64,000 bases of DNA from assembly GCA_020635905.1 (NCBI GenBank), contig JACJYV010000003.1, positions 248,001 through 312,000 on the forward strand, written 5' to 3'. The notes under the pieces are model-generated. The model was not told the origin of the DNA, ran no database searches, and saw only the letters and a list, made by a program, of their open reading frames with translations. Both the position numbers and the translations under genes were made by a program. Below are positions 26,430-34,841 of this stretch, piece by piece. This DNA comes from Bacteroidia bacterium. Lineage in GTDB: Bacteria > Bacteroidota > Bacteroidia > J057 > JADKCL01. Each line of letters opens with the position of its first letter. Within the stretch, counting starts at the first letter, position 1.

Positions 26430-27236
26430 TCAGGCGTGCAAATTCATTAAACCAAAAATCTCCGCCTCCTCCAGGGTCCTCCTGACCAGACGGTAAAAAT
26501 AGCCCTCCCCTTCCATGATGGTTTCCGGGCGCATATTCTTCAGGTATAATTCCCAGGCCTGAGAGGCCCACAAATGCTGGGCAAAGGCTTCGGGATTTTC
26601 GTATTCGGGATCGTGAAAGAGAAAATTCATGCCCCGGGGACTGCCCATGGGCTCGTGGAAGGCGTACATGGACAGGATGGTGATGTAGCCGGGAAACTCG
26701 CGTGAAAGCAGGTCAGGAAACCTGACCGACATTTCGGCCCAGCCGTCGGGTTTGAAACCTGCACCCTCCCTGGGGCTGCGGGGATCATAGGCAGCCAGCC
26801 ATTCCCGCACAAAAGGCGAATCGGGCTCAGAAAGGATCACTCCGTTGCACAGACCCTGATTGCACTCCTCCCCCATCACAAATGGGTACTTCAGCAGGGG
26901 CAAAAAGGGTCGGCACACAAAAATATCCGTATCGAGGTAAATTCCCCCCTTTTCCTGCAACACCCTGAGCCGCACCAGGTCTGCCTGATGCTCCACCCGT
27001 TTGACCGGCAATCCGAATATTTCCGTGGGTGGTTCAATTTGGTGCAGGGTCAGGTGGCTTTTGATGCGCTCAAACCATTCTCCCTCAATCTCCTGGTTAT
27101 AATAAAAGTTGAAAACCGCGCCGGGATGGGCCTTGATCGCCGAATACAGGCAGAGGTAATTGACGTAGGAAAAGGGCCTGCCACCCACGTTTTCCGGGGC
27201 CTGAAAGGAAATAAAATGGAATTGCAGGGGGATCAT
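26430..27236 (-). CDS. DXD-motif glycosyltransferase (Gly_transf_sug family)
   Basis: 268 residues. The core ADLVRLRVLQEKGGIYLDTDIFVCRPF is the hallmark of the DXD sugar-transferase family (OCH1/capsular synthesis type), with the metal-binding DTD at 102-104. The start IPLQFHFISF resembles the I-P-K-I-I-H opening. NGVILSEPDSPF is the acceptor-side motif. It uses a nucleotide-sugar and Mn or Mg; the acceptor is unknown. Its ATG overlaps the stop of the upstream GT-MT gene (ATGA, 27233-27236), and its stop lies 1 bp before the SelO-like start, so all three are coupled. Confidence 0.85.
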   Translation of the reverse strand: MIPLQFHFISFQAPENVGGRPFSYVNYLCLYSAIKAHPGAVFNFYYNQEIEGEWFERIKSHLTLHQIEPPTEIFGLPVKRVEHQADLVRLRVLQEKGGIYLDTDIFVCRPFLPLLKYPFVMGEECNQGLCNGVILSEPDSPFVREWLAAYDPRSPREGAGFKPDGWAEMSVRFPDLLSREFPGYITILSMYAFHEPMGSPRGMNFLFHDPEYENPEAFAQHLWASQAWELYLKNMRPETIMEGEGYFYRLVRRTLEEAEIFGLMNLHA

Positions 27237-30172
27237 AGTACGGCTTCTGGTTCGGTAACGAGGGGTTTTTGTAAACGGAAAATTTGTCCGGCGCAGATGC
27301 AGGAAATGCCTTTTTCGCGGCTAAATTCCTGGGTAATGGTCTTCAGTCCCTTGCCGATGGAGCGGTCGATGGTGGGATCGAAACCGGTCAGGATGCCGCC
27401 GGGCTTCAGGGCCTGGTACCAGCCCGACAGCTCGCGGGCAAATTCAGGATGCAAATTATCACCCGCCAGACAGATGAAGTCGAGGGTTTCGGGTGAAAAA
27501 TCCTGCTCAAAATCGGGGTGCTTCGCATCTTTCAGCTGCACATATTCAGACAGGCCCACGGCCTGCAATCCTGCTTCCAGCCGCCGGAAGGCGTCCGGGT
27601 CTTTCCCCTGGTCTTCCAGACTCACAAAGCTGATTTCCTTGCCGGAAATCCGGATCAATTCGGCCAGAAACACAGTTCCCCGCCCGGGATAACCTCCCGT
27701 TTCCACCACCTTCCAGCCATCACCCGCCAGGCGGATCATTTCCCGGTAAAGGTCAGCGAAGAGAAAGGCCCCCTCCAAGGTGCGGAAATAAACGGGTTCG
27801 CGGTGCAGGGCTTCAGACAGTTCAGCCTTGAGCGAGGATGGCATTTCAGCCAGATTCTGCTGCATAATCCGGGCGATGTGATTGCGGGGCGGCAACGGAT
27901 ACAAAGCAGCGAAGGCATCAATTTTCCAGTTTCCGGCCCAGGCATGCCAGCCAAACCAGGGTCCGTCGGATTTACCCAGGGAATTCCAGGCCGCGGGCAA
28001 CTCCCGGCAGTTCACGCCCAGATCGTGCAAAGCCACCGTAAGCGGAATCTGATCGTCGGCCACATTGGTATCCATCTGCTCCAGGGAACGGAAATAATAC
28101 CGCTCCCACAGGTCAGCCACATGGCCGCAATGGCGAAAGGCAATGATGCCGTTATTATACTGGGGAATGGCCTGCAATCTGGTCCGGGGTTCCCCAAAAA
28201 CCTCTGCGTAAATATTTTCTTTTTCGGGTTGGGTGAGGGGAATCTTCCAACCTGATTTGTGGGTGCTTTTGAAGAAAAAAGTGGCGTCTGAGGCCCGGCT
28301 GTATTCAGTGACTCCGTAAAAAAGGGCTTCCTCCGTAGAATTTGCCTCCTTTTCCAGTTCCTGAAAGGCTTCTGCCAGACCCGCCGAGTACAGGGTGTCC
28401 CCGTCGAGCATCAGCAATAACCGGTCGGAATAGCGGCGAACTGCCTCAAATCTCGCCATGCGGTTGATCACCGTAGCCCGGTCTTCCAGCCTGCCTGCGA
28501 CTTTTGCGGGGTAATAATGGATCCATTCGAGGTCGGGAACCAGTTGTTCGAATAAAGTGCGGATTTCGGGCGCATCTTCCTGTTCGGTGTAGAATAAGGT
28601 CACCGGCAGGGAAAGTTCGTGCTGGAAACTGCTGACCGAAAGCCAGGTCATGGGGGCAAAAGTCCGGTCGAAAATCCAGACCGCACGTGAGGCAGGCCGG
28701 GAAATGGCGGGGGAAACAGAGTGACTTGCGTTGTGCTTTTTCAGGGGTTTTTCCATGATAAACACCTCAAAATCAAGCCTGCAATACAGGTCGTGTTCCA
28801 GGCTGAAGGCGTGGGCCACTCCATTTTCGAGGATGCCGGGTTCGGTGGAAGCAGAATAATCCATACCAGCCAGAATGCCGCCTGGTTTCACTTTGGGAAA
28901 CCAGAGCTCCAGGTCCGAACGAAGTTCGGCGGGGGAAGCAGCGGCATGCAGAAAGACGAAATCCAGGCTTTCGTCTGCATATCTTTGCGCAGCTTCGCCA
29001 GAATTTTCATTCACGATACAAACCTTTTCCCTCACGCCTGCCTTTTGGAGGCTTTGTTCGGTCTCAGCCAGACTTTGGGGGAATCGGGCCTTGCAGGTAA
29101 TGGTTTCAAACTGAATATCCTTGCCCGCAAGGGCAATGCTTTCGGCCAGATAACAGGCTCCCTTGCCCGCCCGGGTCCCCACTTCCACAAAATGGCCCTG
29201 CTCCACCATATTCACGGCTTCCTGGTAGGTATGCCAGAAGCCGGCAAATCCGGGAATGGACTGGTAGCGGTACGGGGTGAGGCCCGTTTGTTTTCTGACC
29301 CAGGCCGCCCGCAGGGCGGGCGGGAGGAGAGGCCAGTGTTGCTGCGCTATGTATCCGAAGCCCGTACAGGGCTGCTGCCCCGCCTCCAGACTGCAAAAGG
29401 GCATGCGGTAGCGGGCGCAAAAGGCGTGGTAAGCCACGAAATCTCCTTCCAGTTCGCCCCGCGAATTGAAACTGCCGGGCAGCACATGCATGGTGGTGCC
29501 AGTGGCCATAAGGGCGGCGGCCAGGGGCCGCTGATCGTCTTCCGGATTTACCCGGGGTTCGACCAGGCCTTTCATATAAAAATCTTTCCAGTGCCGGGCC
29601 ACCTCCTGACAGCGGTAAAGGGCCATCATGCCATTATTGAATTCATGCGAACCCAGCAGGCGATTCCAGTCCGGACCAAATACTTCGGCAAAAATGGCTT
29701 CTTCATCCGCCCGATGCAGCCTTTGCCGCCTTCCCTCTGCATCAAACAGACGGAAATAGAGAAAATTCTGCAAAGGCTCATCCATGTCAGGCACTGCCCA
29801 GATCGCGGGAGATTGGGGATCGGCTTTTTCAATCCGCTCCATCAATTCCTCAAAACCCGGCCCAAAGAGAATATCTGCATCCAGCATGAGCAAAAGATCC
29901 TCCGGTGAGCGGCTGAGAATGTCCATGCGGGCCAGGCGGTTGCGCACGGTGGCCCTGAATTCAGGCCGGGGCAGCTCCGTTTCCGTTTGCCAGGGGGTAA
30001 CCGTTATATCGCCGGGGATTTCGAGAAAGGCATTAATAGCTTCATCCAGACCACTTTCACCACAAAAAAAGATGGTAACCGGCATTTCCAGCACCGCCAG
30101 AAAGCTTCGCACAGAAACCAGGGCGGGAACCAGAAAACCTTCGTCAATGATCCAAATGGCTCTTCTCTTCAT
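27233..30172 (-). CDS. Four-domain protein: two tandem glycosyltransferase-like plus methyltransferase-like units
   Basis: 979 residues that fall into two homologous halves. Half 1: a GT-A fold of the GT8-like type (residues 1-~290, DAD at 98-100 in LLLMLDADILF, EFNNGMMAL acceptor motif), then a class I SAM-methyltransferase-like domain (~320-475, FVEVGTRAGKGACYL, LDFVFLHAAAS, KPGGILAGMDY). Half 2 repeats the order (~490-770, LLLMLDGDTLY, QYNNGIIAF; then ~790-970, VVETGGYPGRGTVFL, LDFICLAGDN, KPGGILTGFD). The halves share the opening RAVWIFDRTF/RAIWIIDEGF, so an ancestral GT-MT gene was duplicated in tandem. The protein could add and cap sugars processively. The next gene is another glycosyltransferase (ATGA overlap), and LLM copy 3 is 35 bp upstream. 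Confidence 0.8.
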   Translation of the reverse strand: MKRRAIWIIDEGFLVPALVSVRSFLAVLEMPVTIFFCGESGLDEAINAFLEIPGDITVTPWQTETELPRPEFRATVRNRLARMDILSRSPEDLLLMLDADILFGPGFEELMERIEKADPQSPAIWAVPDMDEPLQNFLYFRLFDAEGRRQRLHRADEEAIFAEVFGPDWNRLLGSHEFNNGMMALYRCQEVARHWKDFYMKGLVEPRVNPEDDQRPLAAALMATGTTMHVLPGSFNSRGELEGDFVAYHAFCARYRMPFCSLEAGQQPCTGFGYIAQQHWPLLPPALRAAWVRKQTGLTPYRYQSIPGFAGFWHTYQEAVNMVEQGHFVEVGTRAGKGACYLAESIALAGKDIQFETITCKARFPQSLAETEQSLQKAGVREKVCIVNENSGEAAQRYADESLDFVFLHAAASPAELRSDLELWFPKVKPGGILAGMDYSASTEPGILENGVAHAFSLEHDLYCRLDFEVFIMEKPLKKHNASHSVSPAISRPASRAVWIFDRTFAPMTWLSVSSFQHELSLPVTLFYTEQEDAPEIRTLFEQLVPDLEWIHYYPAKVAGRLEDRATVINRMARFEAVRRYSDRLLLMLDGDTLYSAGLAEAFQELEKEANSTEEALFYGVTEYSRASDATFFFKSTHKSGWKIPLTQPEKENIYAEVFGEPRTRLQAIPQYNNGIIAFRHCGHVADLWERYYFRSLEQMDTNVADDQIPLTVALHDLGVNCRELPAAWNSLGKSDGPWFGWHAWAGNWKIDAFAALYPLPPRNHIARIMQQNLAEMPSSLKAELSEALHREPVYFRTLEGAFLFADLYREMIRLAGDGWKVVETGGYPGRGTVFLAELIRISGKEISFVSLEDQGKDPDAFRRLEAGLQAVGLSEYVQLKDAKHPDFEQDFSPETLDFICLAGDNLHPEFARELSGWYQALKPGGILTGFDPTIDRSIGKGLKTITQEFSREKGISCICAGQIFRLQKPLVTEPEAVL

Positions 30173-30207
30173 GAAAATATCAGGGGGCGATTTCGATAGA
30201 CTACAAT

Positions 30208-31302
30208 TTAATCAAAAATATGCCTTGATTCCAATGCTGCCCGGGCCTCCATTTTCCGGACCCGCGGCACCACTTCGGTCGAAAAGCGGGTCATTTCAGC
30301 CAGATCGGGCCAGCCCATAAACAGAAACTGGGATATTCCCACCTCTTTGTAGGCAATTATGGCTTCGGCCACCTGCTCGTAGGACCCAACCAGGGCAATG
30401 GAAGGAGCGCCCAGATAGGGCACAGCCCCGGTCCAGAGCGATTCATTCAGCCAGTCTTCTTCCTTTTCGCCCAGGGCCAGGATCGAATTGAAGGCCTCAG
30501 AAACCGAACCTTTGACAAAGTCGCGGTGGGCCTGCAGGGATTCATCACCCAGAGGAGCAATCAGTTCGTAGGCGGCCTGCAGGGCTTCTTCCCGGGTGGA
30601 ACGGGCCAAAATGGAGACCAGCAGTCCGGCTTCCTTGCCGGCTTTCAGCAAAGGCTCAATTTTGGGGCCCAGTTTTTCAGGCACATCCGGCAGGGTCAGC
30701 AGGCAGGAGGCATGGCGCGCGGCCAGTTCAAAGGCCCGCACAGAGCTACCTCCCATGAATATCTCCGGACCCGATCGGGTGGGCGAAACAAAGGGCGTAT
30801 TGAGGATTCCGTTCTCCACCTGGTAATATTTCCCGGAAAAATTCACTGGCTCCTCCCCTTCCCAGAAGGCACGGCACACGGTCAGAAACTCATCCGTACG
30901 GTCGTAGCGTTCGGCGGGATCGAGAAAATCGCCATAATACCTGAATTCCTGGGGTGAATGGCCGGCCACCAGATTGATGGCCACCCGCCCGTTGGTGAGG
31001 GTGGAAAGGGAATTTATCTGCTGCACAAATAAGGTGGGCGAAGCAATGCCCGACCGGGTCGCCACCAGGAAGGCGGCTTTCTCCGTTTGCACGCCCAGGG
31101 CCGAAGCCAGAGCAATGGGATCAGCCCGGTGAAAGCCAATGGCAGTCAGCAAATATTCAATGCCGCAGGCCTCGGCGTGGCGGCAAAATTCGAGGTGGGC
31201 CGCCATATCCGGGATACCCGTCACATCTTTGCGGGCTTTGGCCCCCCGCAGTGGATTACCCGCCGAGGACATACTCCAATGGAATCTGAGGGCTTTTTTC
31301 AT
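30208..31302 (-). CDS. LLM class flavin-dependent monooxygenase (SsuD-like), copy 3
   Basis: 364 residues. It opens LRFHWSMSSAGNP and has the same LLM signatures as copies 1 and 2 (HAEACGIEYLLTAIGFHRADP, FVQQINSLSTLTNGRVAINLVAGHSPQEF, YDRTDEFLTVCRAFWEG, IFMGGSSVRAFELAARHASCLL), but is clearly more divergent, so its substrate is probably different. It needs reduced FMN from a partner. Within the long minus-strand run it starts 4 bp after the stop of the transporter-phosphatase gene, close enough for translational coupling. The nearby acyl-CoA-dehydrogenase-type flavoenzyme (32802) resembles the two-flavoenzyme pairs known from organosulfur metabolism (SsuD/MsuD with SfnB or DszC). Confidence 0.87.
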   Translation of the reverse strand: MKKALRFHWSMSSAGNPLRGAKARKDVTGIPDMAAHLEFCRHAEACGIEYLLTAIGFHRADPIALASALGVQTEKAAFLVATRSGIASPTLFVQQINSLSTLTNGRVAINLVAGHSPQEFRYYGDFLDPAERYDRTDEFLTVCRAFWEGEEPVNFSGKYYQVENGILNTPFVSPTRSGPEIFMGGSSVRAFELAARHASCLLTLPDVPEKLGPKIEPLLKAGKEAGLLVSILARSTREEALQAAYELIAPLGDESLQAHRDFVKGSVSEAFNSILALGEKEEDWLNESLWTGAVPYLGAPSIALVGSYEQVAEAIIAYKEVGISQFLFMGWPDLAEMTRFSTEVVPRVRKMEARAALESRHIFD

Positions 31303-31306
31303 CTTT

Positions 31307-32812
31307 TCAGGCCAGACTGATGCGCTGGTTTTCGATTTGGTAATTGATCAGCAGGGAAATCCGCTCCGCACATTGCTGGTAGGCCGAAAGGCCATTTCCG
31401 TGGGGATTGGGCAGATTATCTTCGGGATCAAGGCAATTACACTTGAGAGCCGCGGCAGAGAATTTTCCAATAATCTCCTTTTTCTGGGCGGTATCCATGC
31501 AGAAGATCATGCTGGCTTTTTTCACCTGGGCAGCAGTCAGTCGGCTGGAAATATGGTCGGGAGGTTCAATTCCCATGGATTTCAGCACAATTCCGGCCTC
31601 CTCAGACAGGGGCGAACCCTCTTTGGGATTGATCCCGGCACTTACGATCCTGATGCGCCCTTCTTCCAGGGTCAGGCCGCGGGAAAGCAGCTTCTCTTCA
31701 ATCCGGGCCATGCAAATGGCCTGGGCCATGGGCGACCGCCCCGTATTACCCGGACAGACGAATATGTACAGTTTTTCTTCCACCTCACTGACCTTTCCCA
31801 TCCCAGCCAGCGCCATGAAAGCGGGGGCGCTGAGAAACAGAATGGCCAGCACCAGAATGCCTGCACTGATCAGTTGGGTGGGGGTGACAAATGAATCTCC
31901 CGTGGCCAGGGTCAGGATGAGGGAAGCGGTGACTCCGGCCAACAGGCTGGCGCAGCGATTGATGGGGATGCAAAAGGTGTTTTCGCGGTGATTGAGGTAA
32001 ATGCGTGAGCCAAACAGATAAAGACAACCATACAGGCCGCCAATCAGCAGGGCAGGCAGCAGCACGGCAGGATGGGCGAATACGGCCCAGCCGCTCCAGA
32101 GGTCAGATATCCCATTTCCAAATCCCACCAATGGAAAAAAGACGGGCAGTACCATGATGGCCACCATGGCGACCAGCATTTCCTCCACAAAGAAGCGATA
32201 ATTGGTTTCGCGGTGGGAAGATTTGGCGATATGGGTCATGAATTGGAGGCGGAAAATGTAGCCCGAGAGGTAAAGGCCAATGTTGATCGCGGCCAGCAGG
32301 GTCAGGGCGAAACCTCCTTTTTCGGCAAACAGGACAAAGAGGGCGCACAGGCTCAGCCCCAGGGCTACCCAACTGTACCAATGTACTTTCCTGCGGAAAA
32401 GGGTATCGATCACGGGCGACATGACCAGCACCCCGCCCCGCATCAACAGGGCCGCAAATACGATGGATATTCCTTCAAAACTGTAAGCCAGGGTGGTGGT
32501 CAGGATGATGAAGGCGGTGCCCATGCCCGACCAGAAGGTCCATTTATTGGAGGCGAAGGGCAGATTCAGGCCCATGATCCGGACCCGCCCGGCATGCTTC
32601 CACCAGCCCATCAGGGTGAGGGACAGTAATAATACCAGGTTGGTACCCACCACCACGGAAGGCAGCATTTCAAAGCCGGAAATTGGCTCCGCCCCTGGAA
32701 TCAGACCTTTGGAAAGGGCTTTGGTGAGGGCGCTGTAGGGCACATAAAAGGCGAAATATCCGAGGGCCAGGCCCCACACGCTGATCTTTATGTTCTGTAG
32801 TTTATGCTTCAT
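31307..32812 (-). CDS. Multi-TM transporter-like domain fused to a low-molecular-weight phosphatase
   Basis: 501 residues from the ATG at 32812, which overlaps the upstream stop by 11 bp; the in-frame ATG at 32938 lies deep inside the preceding gene. Residues ~1-335 contain about ten hydrophobic helices (WGLALGYFAFYVPY, NLVLLLSLTLMGWW, and so on), like a DMT/EamA-type carrier. The last ~155 residues are a complete LMW-PTP/arsenate-reductase fold: FVCPGNTGRSPMAQA (CX5R P-loop, Cys near 353), GINPKEGSPLSEEA, and LDPEDNLPNP with the general-acid Asp. The phosphatase would face the cytoplasm if the helix count is even. Fusion of a carrier with this phosphatase suggests export coupled to dephosphorylation, or regulation of the carrier. 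Confidence 0.8.
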   Translation of the reverse strand: MKHKLQNIKISVWGLALGYFAFYVPYSALTKALSKGLIPGAEPISGFEMLPSVVVGTNLVLLLSLTLMGWWKHAGRVRIMGLNLPFASNKWTFWSGMGTAFIILTTTLAYSFEGISIVFAALLMRGGVLVMSPVIDTLFRRKVHWYSWVALGLSLCALFVLFAEKGGFALTLLAAINIGLYLSGYIFRLQFMTHIAKSSHRETNYRFFVEEMLVAMVAIMVLPVFFPLVGFGNGISDLWSGWAVFAHPAVLLPALLIGGLYGCLYLFGSRIYLNHRENTFCIPINRCASLLAGVTASLILTLATGDSFVTPTQLISAGILVLAILFLSAPAFMALAGMGKVSEVEEKLYIFVCPGNTGRSPMAQAICMARIEEKLLSRGLTLEEGRIRIVSAGINPKEGSPLSEEAGIVLKSMGIEPPDHISSRLTAAQVKKASMIFCMDTAQKKEIIGKFSAAALKCNCLDPEDNLPNPHGNGLSAYQQCAERISLLINYQIENQRISLA

Positions 32813-34043
32813 GTTCCGAGGGACTGTTTTGATTTCCGGCAGGCATCTGCCGGGTGAAAAAAGACATGTCGTGCCCGATTCCGAGCACACTTTTTCCGAT
32901 ACTGGCCAGCAGGGTATCGGCATTGTCGTGGCGTACATAAAAGGATATATCCCGGTAAATGCGCTCCAGCGGACTGGGTTTGATCAGGGCCCGGGCCCCG
33001 CAAATGTGGATGGCATGTTGCAGGGTGTCCATAGACAGGTGCTCCAGTTGCCAGCGGGTCATGTTGCCGCTCAGTTTTGCTTCCGCAATCTTCCCCTCCT
33101 CCCAGAGTTGGGCAGTACGGGCCAGCCAGAGGGTACAGGTATCCTGATTCATCTGCATGCGGGCCAGGCGGTGCTGGATGTAGGGATCATGGGCCGCTTT
33201 GCGCAGGCGGATATATTCTTTGGTGTGCTCCAGGGCAGCATCCGCTCCTCCGGCAAAGGTACAGGCATACTGAGGCGTAAGCCGGGTTTGCCAGTCTTCC
33301 AGCAGGAATTGCCCCGGATAGCCAATCAGGTTTTCAGCCGGGATAAAGGTGTCGTCGAATCTGACCAGATAGCTGACAGAGGCCCGCATGCCAATGGGAT
33401 CCCACCAGGAATCGTCGTAGCTGATGGTCGGATCATTGAGGTTGCAGGCCAGCATGAGCAGAGATTCCGGTCCGGATTCCAGGTGCCGGGCGGCGCCCGG
33501 CCCGTCCTTGCTCACGAACAGGATGGCCCAGTCGCAGCCCGTGGCGCCAGAGGCAAATATCTTGGTACCCGACAAGCGGTACCCGCCCGGCACTTCAGTC
33601 AGGTGGGTGCCAAAGGCCTGGTTTTCACCCGGCTTGCGGGTTTGGGGCTCTCCGCTCCAGGAGCCCCAGATTTCTCCTTTTTCAATGATTCCCGGATACC
33701 AGCGGTCTTTTTGTTCGGGACTGGCACATTTTTCCAATAGAAACTGCACGTTGAGGTGTCCTTCCCAGCAGCGGGCGGTCCCCATGTCGGCCCGGCCGAT
33801 TTCGCGGGTGATCATCCATTGGGCGAATACACCGCCGGGCTCGTGAGCCAGGCCCAGTCCTCCCCTTTCCCGGGCGATCAGCGGCGCCAGCAGGCCGGCT
33901 TCCTGCAAATCACGGAAATTTTCCCGTGGAAATACGGCCGACTCGTCGTAGGCAGCTGCCCGGGGAGCAAACTGCTCCCTGGCCAGGGTGGCCACTTTGT
34001 TCCTCAGCGCGTCCCATTGCGGATTTCCCGTTTCTTCCATCAT
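32802..34043 (-). CDS. Acyl-CoA-dehydrogenase-fold flavoprotein (DszC/SfnB-like)
   Basis: 413 residues. The fold is complete: an N-terminal helical domain (EAGLLAPLIARERGGLGL), the flavin-binding central part (WGSWSGEPQTRKP, GGYRLSGTKIFASGATGCDW, PIGMRASVSYLVRFDDTFIP) and a C-terminal helical bundle (MTRWQLEHLSMDTLQHAIHICGARAL). The substrate-base Glu of true acyl-CoA dehydrogenases is not evident, and the pattern fits the monooxygenase branch (DszC, SfnB, N-hydroxylases). It likely uses FMNH2 or FAD. It shares a start/stop overlap with the upstream lipocalin-like gene (ATGA, 34040-34043) and an 11-bp overlap with the downstream transporter-phosphatase gene. Confidence 0.85.
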   Translation of the reverse strand: MMEETGNPQWDALRNKVATLAREQFAPRAAAYDESAVFPRENFRDLQEAGLLAPLIARERGGLGLAHEPGGVFAQWMITREIGRADMGTARCWEGHLNVQFLLEKCASPEQKDRWYPGIIEKGEIWGSWSGEPQTRKPGENQAFGTHLTEVPGGYRLSGTKIFASGATGCDWAILFVSKDGPGAARHLESGPESLLMLACNLNDPTISYDDSWWDPIGMRASVSYLVRFDDTFIPAENLIGYPGQFLLEDWQTRLTPQYACTFAGGADAALEHTKEYIRLRKAAHDPYIQHRLARMQMNQDTCTLWLARTAQLWEEGKIAEAKLSGNMTRWQLEHLSMDTLQHAIHICGARALIKPSPLERIYRDISFYVRHDNADTLLASIGKSVLGIGHDMSFFTRQMPAGNQNSPSEHEA

Positions 34044-34396
34044 GTCAGCTTATGGTAGAATTCACGTACGAAAAGATTATTATCCTGATTTCCCTTTGCA
34101 TCCAGGGCATAGATGGCAATGATGATCAGTCCCTTGTTGATGTTGCCAGCCAGAAACACGTTGCGCCCGGGTAATTGAAAGGAAGCGCTGAAGGCCGAAG
34201 CCTGGGTTCCCCCGGGGGTCGAAGCAAGGAAATTCACCTCAGCCTGACCCCAGCCAGCGGGAAAATATCCCTGGGAGACGCCCTGAACCTCCATCGTCAC
34301 CCGCCCGTCCGATTCCTGCCGGATTTCAAACGATTGAATCCCTTTCGACTGGTCAAAGGGGTTTTTCCATTTTCCAATAAAGTAGTTAAAGTCCAT
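34040..34396 (-). CDS. Small lipocalin-like protein, copy A
   Basis: 118 residues, no signal peptide. It begins YFIGKWKNPF, where G-x-W is the first lipocalin/calycin motif, and continues with alternating strands. Its pattern (W/Q-G-x-[GW]-x-[AQ]-x-V, A-F-.-A-.-F, N-V-.-L, REFY near the end) is shared with copy B at 34419, so they are paralogues. A ligand-binding beta-barrel is likely. The stop overlaps the downstream flavoenzyme start by ATGA. No member of the family with known function comes to mind. Confidence 0.65.
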   Translation of the reverse strand: MDFNYFIGKWKNPFDQSKGIQSFEIRQESDGRVTMEVQGVSQGYFPAGWGQAEVNFLASTPGGTQASAFSASFQLPGRNVFLAGNINKGLIIIAIYALDAKGNQDNNLFVREFYHKLT

Positions 34397-34418
34397 GGGT
34401 GTTTTTTCTGGGTTAAGC

Positions 34419-34832
34419 TCAAATTTCGGGTCCGTAAAACTCGCGGGTATAGTAATTGTGCCGGGCTGAACCGTCCTTGAAACGGGTGTAGGTTTGGACC
34501 ACCAGCACCCCGAGTTTCACGTTGGAGGATATTTCCACGTCCATTTGTTCGAAGGTAAAGCGGGCCAGGAAGGCATTGGCCAGCGGCGAACCCGGACCAT
34601 CTGTAAAGACTTCGCATCTGGCCTGACCCCAATCGCAAAGCTGAGGGGTGCAGGCTCCCCAGGCATGCATATACAATTCCCCTTCAGTTTCACGCATGAT
34701 GATTTTGGGGATTTGTCCTGAGCCGGGTTTGGTATTTTTCCAGGTGCCCAAAAAGGGTTTCAGATCGACTTTCTGTCCGGGTTGGGCCAGGCCCTTCAGG
34801 TCATCCAGTTTGGTGTGGGAAAGCTGTGACAT
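34419..34832 (-). CDS. Small lipocalin-like protein, copy B
   Basis: 137 residues, no signal peptide. After ~25 N-terminal residues it has PFLGTWKNTK (G-x-W motif), then AWGACTPQLCDWGQARCEVF, AFLARFTFEQMDVEISSNVKLG and a C-terminal TREFYGPEI that matches the copy A ending. Two Cys residues (CTPQLC) are absent from copy A. It lies 9 bp downstream of the dehydroquinase/shikimate dehydrogenase gene and 22 bp before copy A. The tandem pair probably binds or presents a pathway intermediate, perhaps as a heterodimer. Confidence 0.65.
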   Translation of the reverse strand: MSQLSHTKLDDLKGLAQPGQKVDLKPFLGTWKNTKPGSGQIPKIIMRETEGELYMHAWGACTPQLCDWGQARCEVFTDGPGSPLANAFLARFTFEQMDVEISSNVKLGVLVVQTYTRFKDGSARHNYYTREFYGPEI

Positions 34833-34841
34833 TTCTATGGG

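Noticed and set aside
32812..32938. ATG at 32938 for the transporter-phosphatase gene
   Set aside because: It lies inside the acyl-CoA-dehydrogenase-type gene, and the helices begin only after 32812.
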